A stretch of 64,000 nucleotides of DNA, taken from NCBI GenBank assembly GCA_905250025.1, contig CAJNOJ010000130.1, positions 1 to 64,000 of the forward strand, given 5' to 3'. The stretch comes from Adineta ricciae (lineage: Eukaryota; Rotifera; Eurotatoria; Adinetida; Adinetidae). Numbering within the stretch: position 1 is the stretch's first letter; every line of letters starts with the position of its first letter. The notes beneath the pieces are model-generated. The model was given only the letters and a program-made list of their open reading frames with translations, did no database searches and was not told the origin of the DNA. A program made the position numbers and the translations under genes. Positions 24,223 through 34,344 of the stretch are shown one piece after another.

Positions 24223-24840
24223 ATGGATATGCCACCAATTCATATGTGTGTATTTCTCAATTACGAACATGAACAGTTAAAAGCAGAAATTCTCGAATTG
24301 GAAAATCATATCACCCATCTGGAAAAGATCCGCAGTGAAAAGAAATCAGATCATCATTATTCCTGTTCGATTTCGTGTCAAACAACGACCCCTGCTCACC
24401 AACAACTGAACCTTCTTCCACATCCCGTCAGATCTTCGGCAGATGAAGAAGCTCATTTACATCGTCTTGTGAATGCTCAAAATGAACTACTGAAAAAGTA
24501 CGAACAAGATGCGATTGTCAATCGTCATCAGAGACAGTTGCAAGTTTCGCCACCGAGCGCTCTCATCCACGATTATGAACGACGCTTGATTCGTTCTCAA
24601 AAAGCCAAAGAACAGGCTGAACAACGAGCACTCGCCGCCCAAAAGCGTATGAGTAAATTAGAAGAACGATACGAACATATGCGTCGAAAGATGAGCGTTT
24701 TGGATGACGGTTTTTTCGAAGAAGTCAACCAACTAAAATTTGCCGTACAGCAGGCCATGGGTCTCAGTCGAGAATACGAAAAAACTATTCAAATGTTGAG
24801 CGCTCAACTGGGCGTCACCTACCCAGTTGAAGATTCCTAA
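24223..24840 (+). CDS. Short coiled-coil protein resembling the CEP290 C-terminus
   Basis: Single open frame of about 205 residues from the ATG at 24223. The frame is open further upstream to a good acceptor (tttgtatag, about 24194-24202), so an upstream exon or trans-splicing is possible. Nearly the whole protein is heptad-rich coiled coil (YEHEQLKAEILELENHITHLEK; KAKEQAEQRALAAQKRMSKLEERYE). The end, DDGFFEEVNQLKFAVQQAMG...IQMLSAQLGV, resembles the extreme C-terminus of CEP290 (FFEEI..LK.....LSEQLGV), a ciliary transition-zone protein normally over 2,000 residues. Here only the tail is present. It could be a split-off gene, a 3' fragment from duplication, or a convergent coiled coil. Similarity is from memory and should be tested. 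Confidence 0.55.
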   Translation: MDMPPIHMCVFLNYEHEQLKAEILELENHITHLEKIRSEKKSDHHYSCSISCQTTTPAHQQLNLLPHPVRSSADEEAHLHRLVNAQNELLKKYEQDAIVNRHQRQLQVSPPSALIHDYERRLIRSQKAKEQAEQRALAAQKRMSKLEERYEHMRRKMSVLDDGFFEEVNQLKFAVQQAMGLSREYEKTIQMLSAQLGVTYPVEDS

Positions 24841-25028
24841 TCGTCCTTGTTTTAAATCTTTTGATAGAGTACGACTTGGATTGATTTTCTTCGCCAGTTT
24901 ATTATCGCATAAATATAAATATTAGATCCTTGCTCATTATTTTGAACCTTATGCAATCACAAAAAGCTGCTCATACAGAAAAATACAACAAGAATGTGAT
25001 CGTTTTCATGTTAAGCATGTCATGTATT

Positions 25029-27572
25029 TTATAAGAATGTTTCAATTTTGGGCGACGGTCGATTCGGCTGGTCATTTCCGATTGAATTGGATTTCTTATG
25101 AATACTCTGATGCGATTTGTCATTCGGTATCGGCGAATCTTCATCAGCATAAATCATATCTACTTTATCACGTGAATCATGGGTTAAAGACGTCATTTGG
25201 GATGGTCGACTTGGCATCGATCGTCTCTGCTTAACTGATGTTAATGAAGTCGAATCTTCCGTTGACATTTCCGTGGAATTTGTTGCTCGTTGCTGATAAT
25301 GATTTGATGATGTCGATACATGGTTCATAGATTGAGGTGATGATGATACGATGTTCTCATACAAACGACGATGACGATGGTCTTTTAGGCGTTGAAGTGT
25401 GCCTTTTATAGGTGAATCATCTGTTGGTTTAGTCTCATGATTTCCTATGGTTTTGCTGCTTATTGACTGTTCAGCCGATGAAGATCTTGCGCTTTTACGT
25501 TTCGCTACTTCAGTCACCATTCCTTCGGCTAAACTATTCAAAGTTTCTAAACGTAATAGATTCAGATCGACATCTTGAAATTTCTGTTGACGATAGACTT
25601 CTGATTGGCCATGAACGTACAATGCAACAATATCACATAAAACTGTTGCTAAGCCGAGAATACCAATCAAAGAACCGATGTTCAAACTTAATGTAATGAT
25701 GTCAAAACGGCCCGCTTGACCGCTGACCTATGAGAAACGAAACAAGAGCATTAACAAGTTGCACATTTCTTCCCTCAATGTCAGAATAACTTTCTATGTT
25801 TGACAAGAATGTGACTAGTGCAGAGATTATAATTTTCCTTCCCTCTAAGGAGTTAATTTACATTTGTATACAAAGCACTTACAGATATAATAAAACGGAG
25901 GCCAAACGCTTTCGTTAAGGTACGAAACGATTGATTTTGATGTTTCCAATGTGAAGCAAATCTAAACGATAAACATCCCAAAATGAATCAACTACCAAAC
26001 AATAATTTACCTACCGAAAATTGAAACCTTTCGAGAAAGAATCTTCTTTAAAAGGCACATCTAGACGTCCAAACGAATATTTCGGTTGACATTCATGCAA
26101 TGGCTTGTCAAGATTACATTTCCAATCAATTTTAACTCGTATAACTCCACCAAACTTTAACATTTGAATGATTTCTGTTTTATTATCTTCCACATCATCC
26201 AATATAGTTCCCACACGAAATATCGGACATATGGGATCTTTCACCGAATGAAAACTACAGCTTTTCAGGTAAGTTGGACTTTGTTCGATATTCTTTCTGA
26301 TAACTTTAAAACGTGGAAATTCAATGAAGTTTTTAATAAATATTGTAAAATTCAATGCATCACGTATCGGTTCTGGAACATTAGTATCGTTTTCTACTGG
26401 ACACCAGCCTTCGATTTCACATCGACCAATTATTGACTTAGATGTATTTAGCATAGATCGATTCCCTCCTATACATTGACCTAGATATGATTACAAACGT
26501 CAACAATCAGTCATATGAGTCGTGACTTACCAGTCCATCTCCCATTTGCCTAGAATAAATAAACAAAAAGATTAGAATTCTATCCAAGGACATTGACTTC
26601 ACAAAACAAACGTCACGAGCGATTGGGGAAATATTATTTGTCGTGCACTCAAGAAATCAGTTCGAATGATATGATGGATCGCATCTTCTTTTGGAAGAGT
26701 ACTTCACAACTCCAAGTGATACTACTCAACTCTTTGATCAGATGAAACACATGGCGAAAGAAATGATCGATGTCCTACTTTTATCTTTTGCTTACCTTTA
26801 AAAAATCTTTCTTCTGACATTGAGTGTTATCAAAACACGCTGCTAGTTTCATATCAATTGTTTCTAAAAACTCAAGATAATCAAATCGGTCTGCTTCAAA
26901 AAATCAAATATACCTGGACATTGCGAATGTTTTTGATCAGTACGAATGAAATTAGTCATTAAAAACAAAGCATTATTCTCTTGTGGAGGAATAATATAAT
27001 CTAGAAAGATAGAAAAAACGTGTATTGATTGATTTTTGTTTTCATTCGATCAAAAACAGCAATTACCTGCACCATCGACAACTAACGTTTCATTTGGTCC
27101 CGTTCTGTTATAACCAATACCCTAGAGAATCAGACAAAGCATTAACACGAAGGAAAAATGTGAACAAAAAACCATTTCTGTGTACCTTCACTTTCAATGT
27201 AATCGATGAGATAATCGATGTATCCATTTCTTGATAACCTTTTTTATAAACCATCAAATATGCGACGCCATAGCAAAGAATCAAAAGTTGAATCAGCCGA
27301 CATGTGAGTGCAACTAAAATTTATCATAAGATTTATTTTGATTATTCACTGGAGATCGGTATGATAATTTTGATTGTCTAGTCTTCTCTCCTGGTACATT
27401 CTTGCTACTAAGAATTCATTTTCTTACTTGATATGGAATGAATAGTAACGATCTTGGGTGTTTCATATTCATAGATGAAACCACGACAGATTGATTTCAT
27501 ATGTGAAAAAGAAAAATATTCGCGAAATGATAAACAATGTACGGCACCAGCCGATGGTCCACCAGGAGACAT
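25029..27572 (-). CDS. P2X purinoceptor (ATP-gated cation channel)
   Basis: Nine minus-strand exons: 27572-27428, 27313-27186, 27121-27067, 27000-26914, 26863-26796, 26549-26531 (19 nt), 26480-26015, 25961-25883, 25727-25029; in frame to 581 residues. N-terminal YETPK keeps the Y-x-T-x-K motif. TM1 is CRLIQLLILCYGVAYLMVYKKGYQE. ATP-site residues are present: SSITLKVKG (two Lys), GFNFRFA (NFR) and TLTKAFG (Lys). Ectodomain landmarks GWCPVEND, YLKSC, CPIFRVG and WKCNLD match the family disulfide scaffold. TM2 is IGSLIGILGLATVLCDIVALYV. The intact binding residues suggest a functional trimeric plasma-membrane channel. Unusual: a cytosolic tail of roughly 200 residues, Ser-rich and basic, with many candidate phosphorylation sites. 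Confidence 0.95.
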
Positions 27573-30130
27573 GTTAGAAAAGTGTGAAATTCAAGATTTA
27601 GAAAGACTTTGGTCTAAAACAAAGAAAGAAAAAACAAAAATCTCTCGCTATTTTCCTCAGATTCCTACAACAATAAATATCTACTAAGAATAGTCACAAT
27701 AAACTGATATATGCTGCGAGCAATGAAAGACATTTTACTATTAGCATGTTTTCCAATTGACCTTCGCGGTGTATCCGAACAAGCGTCGATCAGTGGGAGT
27801 TCTGATGCGTATAATCAGAAGAATCAACACATAAATCTCGTCGAGAAAAGCCAACGATTTGATTGTGAGAAAGCCTAAAGATCGATTAATCGGTTAATTA
27901 ATCGAAAAAACCTACGAGATCTGTCATTTTATCCGTATTAACATTCTTTCTTCTCGAGACTACTTCGCTTCCTAAGCGAGACAACCATCTGTGCTAAATA
28001 GAAGATCAGTATACATAGACATGTGCAGGTTATAAATTCTATCTACGTTGATAATTGATGCAGCATTGTCTTAGATTACCTCGTCTGACGCTTCCCATCA
28101 TGGGACACTCGACGCATAGAATATGACGATAGTCTAAACTGCAGGAAATCAACATATATATATGGGAACGCATGTGCGGTGTCTTTCGACGATCAATCTA
28201 ACTGGTTCCGTTCGAAAAGAAAAAACAGAAGTCATATCTGCATGGTCTATTCCCATGCGTAGTTGTTTGAGTGAAGATTTTTTCCAATGTGATTAAAGTA
28301 TGTGGACTTCTAATGCATTCGCATAACAAACAAAACAAAAATGCCAATCCCTTTGTTGGTGTCACGCACGCTCAGATATATATTCTTTTTATACTTACTG
28401 ATTTCCCAACGAGAGCAAAGGAAGGAGCGCGCGAGAGAGCGAGAGAAAAAAGAATATTACGACAGATGCTAGAAACCATTTCAGCAACTGATTAACATCA
28501 TAGAAACTATAGGTATTTATTCACTAGTTCTCCTCGATTTATTGCTCGGCAGGATTATTGTCTATCAATCATTATCGAACAATGACTCGAAGAATCCATT
28601 GACTAGAGAATACACGTGAAAGAAGCAGATCTGTTGATCATATATGAACTCCTGACATTCATTCGTACTGTAGCATTCAATTAAAATCTACAAACAAAAG
28701 TCGAGTTAGCTGAAATAAACGACGTCGAACAGAAATCATACGATGACAAACATCATGTGCCGAAGCAGTTACAGAGAGCAAAAGGAAAAGACTTCAGATA
28801 TGTTCAAAAGTGCTTTCGATGGAGTAGATTGTTGACATCTGTCAAACATTTACTAAGGAAGTTTTCTGACCAAATTAAAGCGATTTCTTCTCTATTTACT
28901 AAATCTCATTAGATAGGATATGTAAATCAGATTTGTCTCCTACCACAATCAGTGCTGTTCAGGAGAACGAAAGAATCTACAGTAAATAGATAGCCGAAAA
29001 ACAACCATATACAGTCAAACCATAAGAATAAAACAGAAAAAAGTGCTCTTATAGAAAGACAACAATGATTGCAAGTATAATTAGCGGATCGATCGACTGT
29101 AGAGCTAGTATTATTAATCGTCGTTTAGTTCTTCTAGTTTTTTTTTCCTTTCTCGCCTTGTTTTCCATGTATATGAATATATGTCATTCGCTGCCACTCA
29201 AGAGATTATTTTGAGAATTGTGCGACCTGCTCCGAGAATTGAATTGAAATTCGATCAATAAGTCAACACGTTCTTGTGTCGTTTTCGCTAGGATTATCTT
29301 AAAAAAACTGTTGCTGACGGAAATTAGTATTAAAATAAGACGACAAGGTTTCTCTCCAAGAAACACTACATTCATCGCCATTTTTTGACGCTTTTCCTTC
29401 TTCGTCGCTATACAGATGGTATTACGATATTATAATTAAATTTAACATATCAAGCATTTTAATAATGACTTTTTCTGTATCATACATACCCATCCACAAC
29501 AAGACATGACAACGACACTAGTAATACGTCAGAAATAACAGGAAATCCACTCATAGCAGATACTGTCATATATCTGAAACATATTAACAGCATGCAGCTG
29601 TTCTAGTCAGTTACGATGAGAGAAATGTTTTGTCACGTTTCTCTCGAGAACAATGAGATGTATTTTAAGTTCTATGTAATAACTAGTATTTGGGCCGAAG
29701 TGATGACTGATCATTCTATATAGAACTTATTCTTTAATCGCAATATACACGAGTCGAATATCAGTTAGATGATCATCATGTTTAAGTAGCAATAGTGGAT
29801 GAAAACAGCTGGATGATATTATCGATCAGAAAGTTTAGTTGATGTTATTCTAATATTATCTCAAGTTCGATTTGGCGAACGGGAAGATCAATGCTTAATT
29901 GGTGATCAAACGTCTTCGAACATTATTTGTTTCTTCAGATTTGTGAAAGATCTGACCTCGAAGCATCGATCTAAATGTTTCACGAACGTGACATTGATAG
30001 TCAATAAAGTGCTGTCAAGATGTTCGTAGTAAAAGAAATGATTAATTTTTTGTCATGATTGATTACTTGGGGAGAATAACGAGAAAAAGAATATGACAGT
30101 AAGAAAAACAATAGAATATTTCGTGAGTTT
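27573..30130. other. Gene-free region of about 2.5 kb
   Basis: AT-rich sequence with no ORF that looks coding. The short frames at 28271-28495 (+) and 29184-29381 (-) are unsupported. It separates two minus-strand genes and should include the P2X promoter. I see no tRNA, transposon ends or long repeat. A palindromic CCCATCATGGG occurs near 28096, of unknown meaning. Confidence 0.45.
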
Positions 30131-31418
30131 TCAATCATCATCATCGGGAATGGCTGGTGGAAGCGGAGAGGCTCCATCTGCATATAGACATTCAAGTTTT
30201 CGGGTGTATTCGGTTTCATATTGTGCCGTTTTTGCCTTTTCTTCAGCAAGAATTTGCTCGTAATAAGAAGTGAGTTCAAAATTTTCCAATTCGGCTGTGA
30301 GATATTGTTCATGTAACAATTCATTCTCGTGTTTGAGTGCTTCGTGTTCGCACAATAGCTTTCGATATTCTAAAAACGCGAAGGTGATCTCGTTTTCCCA
30401 TGAAATAGAATTACCTTGTTCGAGATCTTGCTGTAATCGGTTTAACTTATCAGCATCGTCATTTAGTTTCTTCAACTGTTCACAACAATTATCTTCTAAT
30501 TTCTTCCGTTCGTTGATAAAATCATCATTCATTCGTTTCAACACATTCTGCAGGCGGTGAATTTCGTTTCGTAAATCGATTTCACTGATGTAATCATTCT
30601 GTTTCTCTGCTAAACTCTCCTTGAAGTTCAATTCGAATTTCAAAAACTTCTGATCATCGTCAACATCGATGGCATCTTTGGCAACGGTCGATGTTTCTTT
30701 CGAAGAGTATTTGATATTCATTAGTGTTTTATTCGTGGCAATGTATTTCATCAACTGCAGTTCTTGTTGGTTAAAATAATGTGGCTTGTCGAGAATGACC
30801 CGATCGACTTGATCTGGAAAAACCAGTGATAGGCGACGTGTGCTTTTGAGAAATTCGATTTACCATAATCAGCGAATTCGACGAGAAAATAATCGAAGTT
30901 TGCCTCGTGACAATACTTGCAAGCATAGATGGTTCCATAAGAAGAGAAATATTCACGTAATTCCTTGAGAAAATTGTCGTCAATGTCTAAAAAATCGCTG
31001 ATAATCATGATGTCACGCGATAATTCGATATGCTCTTGGGGATATTCAGCCGTGTAAGGTATCGCACGTTTGACATGTCTACATGAGAAAAGAAGCTTTT
31101 TAAAAAGTGCTAAAACGATTTCTTACAAATATCGACCATCGACTCGGTGCGGACGATTGACCATACATCGATTCACACTTTCAACGTTTTCGTACGTTAT
31201 AAAAACATAACCACCGCCACTCGGTGAACTGAAACTATAGTGATTAATAGGCCCGAATTGTTCAAAGTAGGTTCTAAAAGAGATTTCGCAACAGAACGGT
31301 TCGATAGAATTAATTGGTTGGCTACGAACAATAGATTATGCGGCTCTGTTTGGTAACTAACAACACCAATACAGATTTCTCGATGCAGACAGTCAACGCG
31401 TCGGTGATAATTGGACAT
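30131..31418 (-). CDS. Tandem-RRM RNA-binding protein with C-terminal coiled coil
   Basis: Minus-strand exons 31418-31330, 31273-31127, 31078-30864, 30813-30415 and 30369-30131 give 362 residues in frame. RRM1: REICIGVVSYQTEPHNLL (beta1), YFEQFGPINHYS and the RNP1-like GGGYVFITYEN, ending RPHRVDGRYL. RRM2: RDIMIISDFLDI, LREYFSSYGTIYACKYC, FDYFLVEFADY. The layout resembles the tandem RRMs of hnRNP A/B or Musashi proteins, but RNP motifs in RRM2 are degenerate. The rest is a coiled coil (LRNEIHRLQNVLKRMNDDF; EALKHENELLHEQYL) with an acidic end. The last intron (30370-30414, 45 nt) is a multiple of three and open, so a retained-intron isoform is possible. An acceptor-like tttag lies 13 nt before the ATG. 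RNA binding is inferred; no orthologue named. Confidence 0.75.
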
Positions 31419-31629
31419 TGGTAGTCACTATCTAAAATACGAAACAGACCGACTCGCACGAACAAAGGAGATGTTGTAACATGTCTATTTCTATGTGATT
31501 TGCTGGAGATATCACATGCAAAGAACTGGTATTTCGTATTGAACTTCAAGTTTCGTGTTTTACTTCATAGAGAATAACTGTTCAAAATCAACATTCACAA
31601 ATTCTATAATATACACAAATACAACAGTA

Positions 31630-32064
31630 TTATTCTAGGCCTTCGATCATTTTTAGTATGTATTGTCGAGCATCTTGAATTTCGTTATTCAATGTTTGAT
31701 ATTTGCTTGTTAATGCAGCTAAATCTTTCTTTAATTTGATATTTTCAGTAGCCAATTCAAGAGACTTCGCTTGGGAATTGTCATTGGAAGACACACCGTT
31801 TGTTTGAGGTTTCGATTGTTTCTCTTTGGAATTCAGTTCGGAACGCATGGCATCAAGTTCTAGTTTATATTCGTGTAATAACGTGGAAGATTTTTCTAGT
31901 TCGGTACAAAATTTACAGATTTGTTCGTCATGAGCTTTTTTCAATTGATTTATTTGTCGTTCGTATTCTTCTTTCTGTTCAACAAGATCATGCTTCAAAC
32001 GATCGATATTTCCATGATCAGGTTCACGTTTTACTATTCCATATCGAGTAGAATCGCAATTCAT
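31630..32064 (-). CDS. Small coiled-coil protein, function unknown
   Basis: One open exon of 144 residues, MNCDSTRYGIVKREPDHGNI onward, almost wholly coiled coil (LKHDLVEQKEEYERQINQLKK; ENIKLKKDLAALTSKYQTLNN) with a polar linker near residues 85-97. A strong 3' splice site (gttgtag) lies directly against the ATG, so either an upstream coding exon exists or the mRNA receives a trans-spliced leader there. I recognise no named family. Neighbours on both sides run in the same direction with short spacers. Confidence 0.6.
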   Translation of the reverse strand: MNCDSTRYGIVKREPDHGNIDRLKHDLVEQKEEYERQINQLKKAHDEQICKFCTELEKSSTLLHEYKLELDAMRSELNSKEKQSKPQTNGVSSNDNSQAKSLELATENIKLKKDLAALTSKYQTLNNEIQDARQYILKMIEGLE

Positions 32065-32412
32065 CTACAACAGACAAACATTACTTCAACATTTTCTAAC
32101 AAATCAAGTTTCTCACATCGATTTTATCCCTTCTTTAAACACGTTTACAAATTTGCGGGTATTTTTTCTTCGAAATGACCGATCCATAAAATATCGATCA
32201 AGATGGCGCGAATTAGTTCTTGTTGATTTCATTGGTTCTTGCTTTCTAGTGTCCTCAATTGAGTATCACACATCTCTGACAAAGAGATCCATGAGGAAAG
32301 TGTGAAATATGTAGTATATGATCGTTTTGAAAACATTTTAGTCAATTAATATTATTGTCATCTATGTTTATACACACACACAAAGAAAAATATCGAACAG
32401 AAATAAATACAA
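32065..32412. other. Short intergenic spacer
   Basis: AT-rich spacer between same-strand genes, with a short CA repeat near 32373. No gene or RNA recognised. Confidence 0.4.
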
Positions 32413-34188
32413 TCAAATGTGGAGCATACTAATAATTTTCTCAATTCGTTGTATCGCTGCATCGAACATAGAAATTTTAATTGTGAATAAATCGGGATCA
32501 TCAATGGAACGCAAACGTTCTAGTTGTTCGATAAATTCTTGTCCAATTGCCGAACATTTCAGTTCTCGAACGCGGATCTGTGCATCACGATCAAACGAGT
32601 CACTATCTAATTTCGCATTGATTATTTGTGTTTGTGAACGTTTAAGAATAGCTGTTGGCAATTGTAATTGATTGTTATTATGATGGGGTAAACGACGCGG
32701 CGAACGATTTACTTCATCATTGATGGCTAAGACAGTTGTCGACCGTGCGAAGCGAAATTCGTTGGATGGAGGAGGAGGAGGCGGCGGCGGTGGTGGCATT
32801 TGAGATTTAGTGACTATGTCATATGTAGTTTCTATTGAGGGTACTGGCATTGTATTGCTTTTATCGCCAAATAACTGAAAAAGAAGAGATGGTGGTGAGT
32901 TGATACGTTTTGTTCAATGAAGCTTACGTCGAGAATACGTGTCGTTTGTCGTTGCGTACGGTTTGTTGGACGAACAACGTTAATCATTTCGTTTTGGTCT
33001 AATCTTTCGGGAACAAATTGGCGTTCATTCAAGTTCTCAGCTAAAGGTTCTCCGGGCTTTTAAATTAGAAAAACAAATACCAATTAAATAGAATAACAGA
33101 ACTACGTCAACGAACATACATAAAGTCGAACATATTTGTATAGCCAAATACCAAATGGGACGTCGATATTTTTTAAAAGCATTTCATCAACTTCTGTTCG
33201 TTCAGGAACAACTAAACACACAAGTAGGATAAACACTAGCATAGTCAAAGATTTCATATTTACGAAGTCCAGGTCCAGTATAACCAATACGTCGTTTTTC
33301 ATCCATTAAATGACGATAATCATAACCAAGTCGTCTGAAAAATGTCATTCTAGACCATATGTTGCAATCAAATCGAGTCTTACTCGCATGCTTGTTTTAT
33401 CGAATAACTCGTAGGAACAGCATTTTCATCACCATATTGTTCATGCTGTTTACTAAATAGTGAAGAATTTTAATCAAGACAAATATGAGAATTCGTCTTA
33501 CTGAACAGTCGATTGACGGTTGACGACCGTTGATGTACGACGAGCAGCAGATGGCATCGGCGTATGAGCTTGGTTACGTGGAAAAATTGAACTGAAAGCT
33601 TGGATAAGAAATTTACAAAGAATTCAATCGACTTCTTACGGGCGCGATTGCACTGGCGGATCACGTGAAGCAGAGTTGACCGATGGACGACTTGTTTGGC
33701 GGTGTGCTGTCCTGAAATCAAAAGATATGAACTTGAAAACTACATTCGATCTCTTACTTCGCCGGTTGATATGGTGCCGGTGATGGTTGACTAAAATGAG
33801 AAAGATCAAATTTGATATTTGCTAGCAGAATGAGAGAAAACTCAAGTACGGTGCAACACGTCGAGCTTGTTGCTGTTGATGATGGGACGAAGGCATCGGT
33901 GGTCGAAGACCACTTGGCGCAGGTGGTCGGAGGCCACTAAAAGATTAGGCGAAATAGTTGTTGATCGTACTTTTGTAACGTAAGGGAAACTTACGTTGAA
34001 CGAACTGCTGTTGGTGGACGAAGCATAATCAATAAATGACACTTGATAAAAAACGAACGATCGATCAAGTCTTTCTGAGAACAAAGGTCTTTGTCCCATT
34101 GAAATAGTGCGAACTTGTTCAATTGAATGTTTTTTCGTACTAAATTATATATTCGTTCATTGAAAATCGTCTTACTTATCAAATCCAT
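32413..34188 (-). CDS. Proline-rich protein of unknown function
   Basis: Ten small minus-strand exons: 34188-33995, 33936-33850, 33790-33758, 33711-33640, 33591-33502, 33452-33384, 33334-33264, 33211-33120, 33056-32928, 32874-32413; 432 residues in frame. The N-terminal third is Pro/Arg/Ser-rich and disordered (LRPPTAVRSTGLRPPAPSGL). A conserved-looking middle follows (YDYRHLMDEKRRIGYTGPGL; VDEMLLKNIDVPFGIWLYKY; ERLDQNEMINVVRP), then a run of ten prolines. The C-terminal helix reads QEFIEQLERLRSIDDPDLF...AAIQRIEKIISMLHI. The start is uncertain: a competing ATG at 34198 is followed by a good donor, and M at the LRPP stretch is also possible. I do not recognise the family. Confidence 0.55.
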
Positions 34189-34344
34189 CGTTTTCCATAT
34201 CTCATTGATGCGTAAAACTTTATGAAATAGATGTCGTTAGTGGTGAACAATCAATTGAGGTACTGCCATAACAACAGCACGAAGTACTTCCATCGGATTA
34301 AACAAATCAATCAATTAGATTGCCTATTGAATAAAAGCAAGTGA

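Noticed and set aside
28090..28110. Palindrome CCCATCATGGG as an attachment or operator site
   Set aside because: Short palindromes are expected by chance in 64 kb and nothing else around it supports a function.
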